15,814 nt of DNA from an uncultured Bacilli bacterium (GTDB lineage Bacteria > Bacillota_I > Bacilli_A > RF39 > UBA660), in assembly GCA_947624915.1 (NCBI GenBank), contig CANQMF010000018.1, forward strand, positions 1-15,814, read 5' to 3'. Positions 13,688-15,814 of this stretch are shown piece after piece (within the stretch, counting starts at the first letter, position 1; the number at the start of each line of letters is the position of its first letter). Under the pieces are notes generated by a model. It made no database searches. It was given only the letters and a program-made list of their open reading frames with translations, and was not told the DNA's origin. A program made the position numbers and the translations under genes.

Positions 13688-15160
13688 TCATTGGTGATTA
13701 TTTTTTCTTCCCTTTTTACTAGAATAAATTTTTTTTAATACCTTCATATTTCGTAAAGCACAGGAATAATCATCCAAAAAAAATGCATAATTTTCAATAT
13801 TTTCAACCATCCTAATTTTCCATAAAGCATCTTCTTCAATTTTTCTTATCATTTGTTGAGTTAAATTATATCTTTTACCTAGTGCTTTTAATGTCATTAC
13901 TCCTTTTTTATCAAAGCCGAATCGACATTGTAAAATATCTCTTTCTCTATCACTGAAGTCACAATTTTGCAACAAATCGTTTATATTTTGTTTGAGAAAC
14001 TCAGCATCAACATGACGTTCCATTAATTCACTGTCATTAGAAATAAATTCTTCCAATTCCTTTTCTGTTCCATCGACCAGTGCATTAAGACTTACTGCAT
14101 TAAGTTGCATTTGATATAATTGTATAACTTTCAAAACAGATATCTTCATTTCATCGGCAATTTCTCTGAAAGAAGGCTTTCTACCTAATCGCTCACTCAA
14201 GCTATCTACCGTATTTTTATATACTTTGATTTTTTGTATCATATTGCTAGATAAATGTTTTTCATCAGCAAATGCTTCTAAAATTGCCCGATTTATACAT
14301 GGTGTAGCAAATGTTGAAAAACGATATCCTTTTTCAACATCATAAGAATCAGCAGCTTTTATTAGACCAATATTGCCTTCCTGTATTAAATCTAAAAAAG
14401 ATAACTTGCCACCTACATATCTTCTAGCAATACTCACTACCAATCTTAAATTACTTTGAATAAATAGTTCTTTAGCCTCTTTATCCCCTTGTTTCATTTT
14501 TTTGGCTAATTTAATTTCTTCATCTTTAGTTAATAAAGGTGTCTTTCCGATATCATTAAGATATAACATAACATCATTAGACAAATATGCATCAATACTT
14601 TCTTTATGCTCCATATTTTTTATATTACTATACATACTGATAAACAAATTTAATAAATGATTACTGAATATATTTAATTTTTTTTGATCCAATAGTTCTA
14701 CATAATGCTTTTGAAAAATAATATCAAGCATTTGTTTAATTGTCTCATTTTTGGTAATTAAATTCTCTAACCATTTAGGCTCTGGTATAAAATTATATAA
14801 ATCAAAAAAATCATTTAATTCATTAAAAAATTGAAGAGTCTTCTCATAATCAATATCTTTTACAATTTTTTCATTTATATAATTATTTAATCGTTTAAAC
14901 AAAATGGTTGGATCATCAATAATTTCTTTAACTCTTATAGTTAATTGGTCTTTAATAGCTAATGCAATAAATTCAATGTAACTTTCTTCACTTAAGCCAA
15001 AATTCTTAGACTTTTCTATTTCACACCTAACGATATCATAATATTCCTTTTCATCGATTACAAAGCGAGCCTTAGTTAGATAAATATTATCAAGTACTTC
15101 TAACAATTTTATTTGTATATCATTAGTTTTTACTCCATTAACCACAATATTTAAATTCAT
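13688..15160 (-). CDS. Divergent sigma-70-family RNA polymerase sigma factor with unknown N-terminal domain
   Basis: Directs RNA polymerase to promoters. Of 490 residues, 1-188 are an acidic, mostly helical domain that I do not recognise. From 189 it resembles RpoD: region 1.2 (about 189-222, MLYLNDIGKTPLLTKDEEI), region 2 core binding (NLRLVVSIARRY, DLIQEGNIGLIKAAD), region 3 with a 3.2 linker (about 356-375), region 4 (about 390-452), and an extra basic tail to 490. Key promoter-reading residues differ from a housekeeping sigma. The region 2.4 TWWIRQAIT is TPCINRAIL here (286-294), losing both melting tryptophans and the -10-reading Q and T. Region 4.2 TRERIRQIE is TQQMIRKIE. It is therefore probably an alternative sigma of RpoD descent, not the primary one. 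GGAGG precedes the ATG; it has its own promoter and terminator. Confidence 0.85.
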   Translation of the reverse strand: MNLNIVVNGVKTNDIQIKLLEVLDNIYLTKARFVIDEKEYYDIVRCEIEKSKNFGLSEESYIEFIALAIKDQLTIRVKEIIDDPTILFKRLNNYINEKIVKDIDYEKTLQFFNELNDFFDLYNFIPEPKWLENLITKNETIKQMLDIIFQKHYVELLDQKKLNIFSNHLLNLFISMYSNIKNMEHKESIDAYLSNDVMLYLNDIGKTPLLTKDEEIKLAKKMKQGDKEAKELFIQSNLRLVVSIARRYVGGKLSFLDLIQEGNIGLIKAADSYDVEKGYRFSTFATPCINRAILEAFADEKHLSSNMIQKIKVYKNTVDSLSERLGRKPSFREIADEMKISVLKVIQLYQMQLNAVSLNALVDGTEKELEEFISNDSELMERHVDAEFLKQNINDLLQNCDFSDRERDILQCRFGFDKKGVMTLKALGKRYNLTQQMIRKIEEDALWKIRMVENIENYAFFLDDYSCALRNMKVLKKIYSSKKGRKNNHQ

Positions 15161-15222
15161 TTACAACCTCCAACAATTTTTATTCCTCTTCACATGTTGC
15201 TTAAAAATCAATTTTGGTTAGT

Positions 15223-15251
15223 ATTGTACCACTATTTTTCAAGGTAGTAAA
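15223..15251 (-). promoter_or_regulatory. Predicted promoter of the sigma-factor gene
   Basis: Minus-strand TTTACT (15251-15246), exactly 17 bp, TACAAT (15228-15223), giving a leader of about 55 nt before the ATG at 15160. The hexamers and spacing are identical to those of the upstream RNA promoter. Confidence 0.65.
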
Positions 15252-15270
15252 CAATAATTATCATTTTTCA

Positions 15271-15654
15271 CAAAAAAATAACTATTCCTGATAAAAATAG
15301 TTATTCTAGTTTAAGAAAGAGTTACAAATCTGTTTATAATGTTTTAGCATTATAAACCTTTTAATAAGTATTATCAGTACTTACTGTAACCTCTTAATAT
15401 TAGGGTTTACTTTCCCAAAACAATTGTTTTACTTAGAGGATATAAGATCTACTTCCATCCAAGATATGTAGCATACCACCTTAAAACTAAACAATCCAAT
15501 CTATATATTTCTATATACATCAAACCATCTCACCAAGTAGCCTACATAACATGCTCATCACAATATCACATAGCTTATATATGTGTCAAAGTAACACACA
15601 CATAAGAATACTCAGCAATTGCGTTAAGAGAAACACTACATACCATATCTAAGC
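15271..15654 (-). ncRNA. Predicted structured non-coding RNA of unknown class (~385 nt)
   Basis: A 654-nt gene-free stretch (15161-15814) holds a complete small-RNA transcription unit on the minus strand. It has a promoter at 15661-15689, a body without any ORF longer than about 23 codons and without ribosome sites, and a terminator at 15277-15305 (10-bp stem, 9-nt loop) followed by seven U. Stems visible in the body: an early AATTGC/GCAATT helix, TATATA-GAAA-TATATA with a GNRA loop, a longer-range UAUGUAG/CUACAUA pairing, an 8-bp stem near 15365-15386 around a 7-nt loop, and a perfect 10-bp hairpin 15332-15357. The G+U-rich body differs in composition from nearby spacers. I cannot match it to tmRNA, SRP RNA, 6S RNA or a riboswitch. 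It could alternatively be a long attenuated leader of the sigma gene. Confidence 0.6.
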
Positions 15655-15660
15655 AATTTT

Positions 15661-15689
15661 ATTGTAGCAAAAAAAAGTCAAAAAGTAAA
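15661..15689 (-). promoter_or_regulatory. Promoter of the predicted non-coding RNA
   Basis: Minus-strand TTTACT (15689-15684), 17 bp, TACAAT (15666-15661); expected start near 15654. It is divergent from the plus-strand promoter at the right edge. Confidence 0.7.
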
Positions 15690-15775
15690 TACTATTTTTG
15701 CTTTTTTTACATATTCGCCAATTTTTATTTGGAATTCCGTTTTTTATTAAATAACGGCATTAAGTCTGATTATAG

Positions 15776-15814
15776 TATAATATATTATGTTTCTATGCGG
15801 GTATAGGAGGAATT
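15776..15814 (+). promoter_or_regulatory. -10 element and ribosome binding site of a gene beginning beyond the window
   Basis: TATAAT at 15776-15781 (no good -35) and a strong AGGAGG at 15805-15810, four bases from the window end. A plus-strand start codon is expected within a few bases after 15814; its identity cannot be seen. Confidence 0.6.

Noticed and set aside
15421..15480. GGATGGAAGTAG as an SRP RNA core (GGAAGGAAGCAG)
   Set aside because: The partner strand and the tetraloop domain of SRP RNA are missing; the similarity is a short chance match.
15421..15500. T-box-like sequence AAGGTGGTATGCTAC in the predicted RNA
   Set aside because: It resembles the start of the T-box bulge motif (AAGGTGGTACC). 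But the following bases diverge, no terminator follows for about 175 nt, no specifier domain is apparent and no aminoacyl-tRNA or amino-acid gene lies downstream.
15271..15654. tmRNA (ssrA), which has a similar length
   Set aside because: No tRNA-like acceptor ends, no T-loop motif GTTCRA, no 3' CCA and no tag-encoding frame.
1..15814. CRISPR array or tRNA/rRNA genes
   Set aside because: No regularly spaced repeats and no cloverleaf or rRNA signatures were recognised; the only recognised RNA gene of known class is rnpB.

Overview
The window (roughly 70% A+T, standard genetic code with TGA used as a stop, for example in recU) looks like the chromosome of an anaerobic low-GC Gram-positive bacterium. 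The best guess is an uncultured member of the Bacilli in the broad sense, near Erysipelotrichia, RF39 or other wall-bearing relatives of the Mollicutes. The reasons are conserved Bacillus-type gene neighbourhoods (spoIVFA-spoIVFB-rplU-prp-rpmA, rodZ-pgsA, gpsB-rnpB, recU-ponA), an L27 with a cleavable Firmicutes N-terminus next to its protease Prp, a B-type RNase P RNA, and an oxygen-sensitive class III ribonucleotide reductase. The assignment to Bacillota is firm; the finer placement is inference.

Layout. 1-236: hairpin-rich 3' flank of the nrd operon. 237-3318 (minus): anaerobic ribonucleotide reductase operon, nrdD - a 58-residue protein carrying only the glycyl-radical motif - nrdG. The reductase is therefore split into two polypeptides. 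3652-4473 (minus): mutM. 4702-5673 (plus): a solitary tyrosine recombinase. 5772-6694 (minus): rplU-prp-rpmA with a promoter and a 5' leader. 6816-8185 (minus): spoIVFA and spoIVFB homologues plus a possible 47-codon frame. 8226-9361 (minus): rodZ-like gene and pgsA. 9385-9731 (minus): RNase P RNA, whose terminal helix overlaps the stop codon of gpsB (9727-10056). 10108-10218 (minus): a 36-codon small frame divergent from recU. 10332-13535 (plus): recU-ponA. 13543-13674: two terminators closing ponA and the convergent sigma-factor gene. 13688-15160 (minus): a 490-residue sigma-70-family protein with an unrecognised N-terminal half and altered promoter-reading residues. 15271-15654 (minus): a predicted structured non-coding RNA of about 385 nt with its own promoter and terminator. 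The right edge holds a plus-strand promoter and ribosome binding site for a gene starting just outside.

Most of the window serves envelope growth and division (ponA, gpsB, rodZ, pgsA), genome maintenance (recU, mutM, nrd genes) and translation or RNA processing (rplU, rpmA, prp, rnpB). The unusual parts are the split class III reductase, the sigma factor, and the unidentified RNA upstream of it, whose promoter has the same two hexamers as the sigma gene (TTTACT, 17 bp, TACAAT). Gene packing is tight: several stop codons lie inside terminator hairpins, and one lies inside the RNase P RNA.
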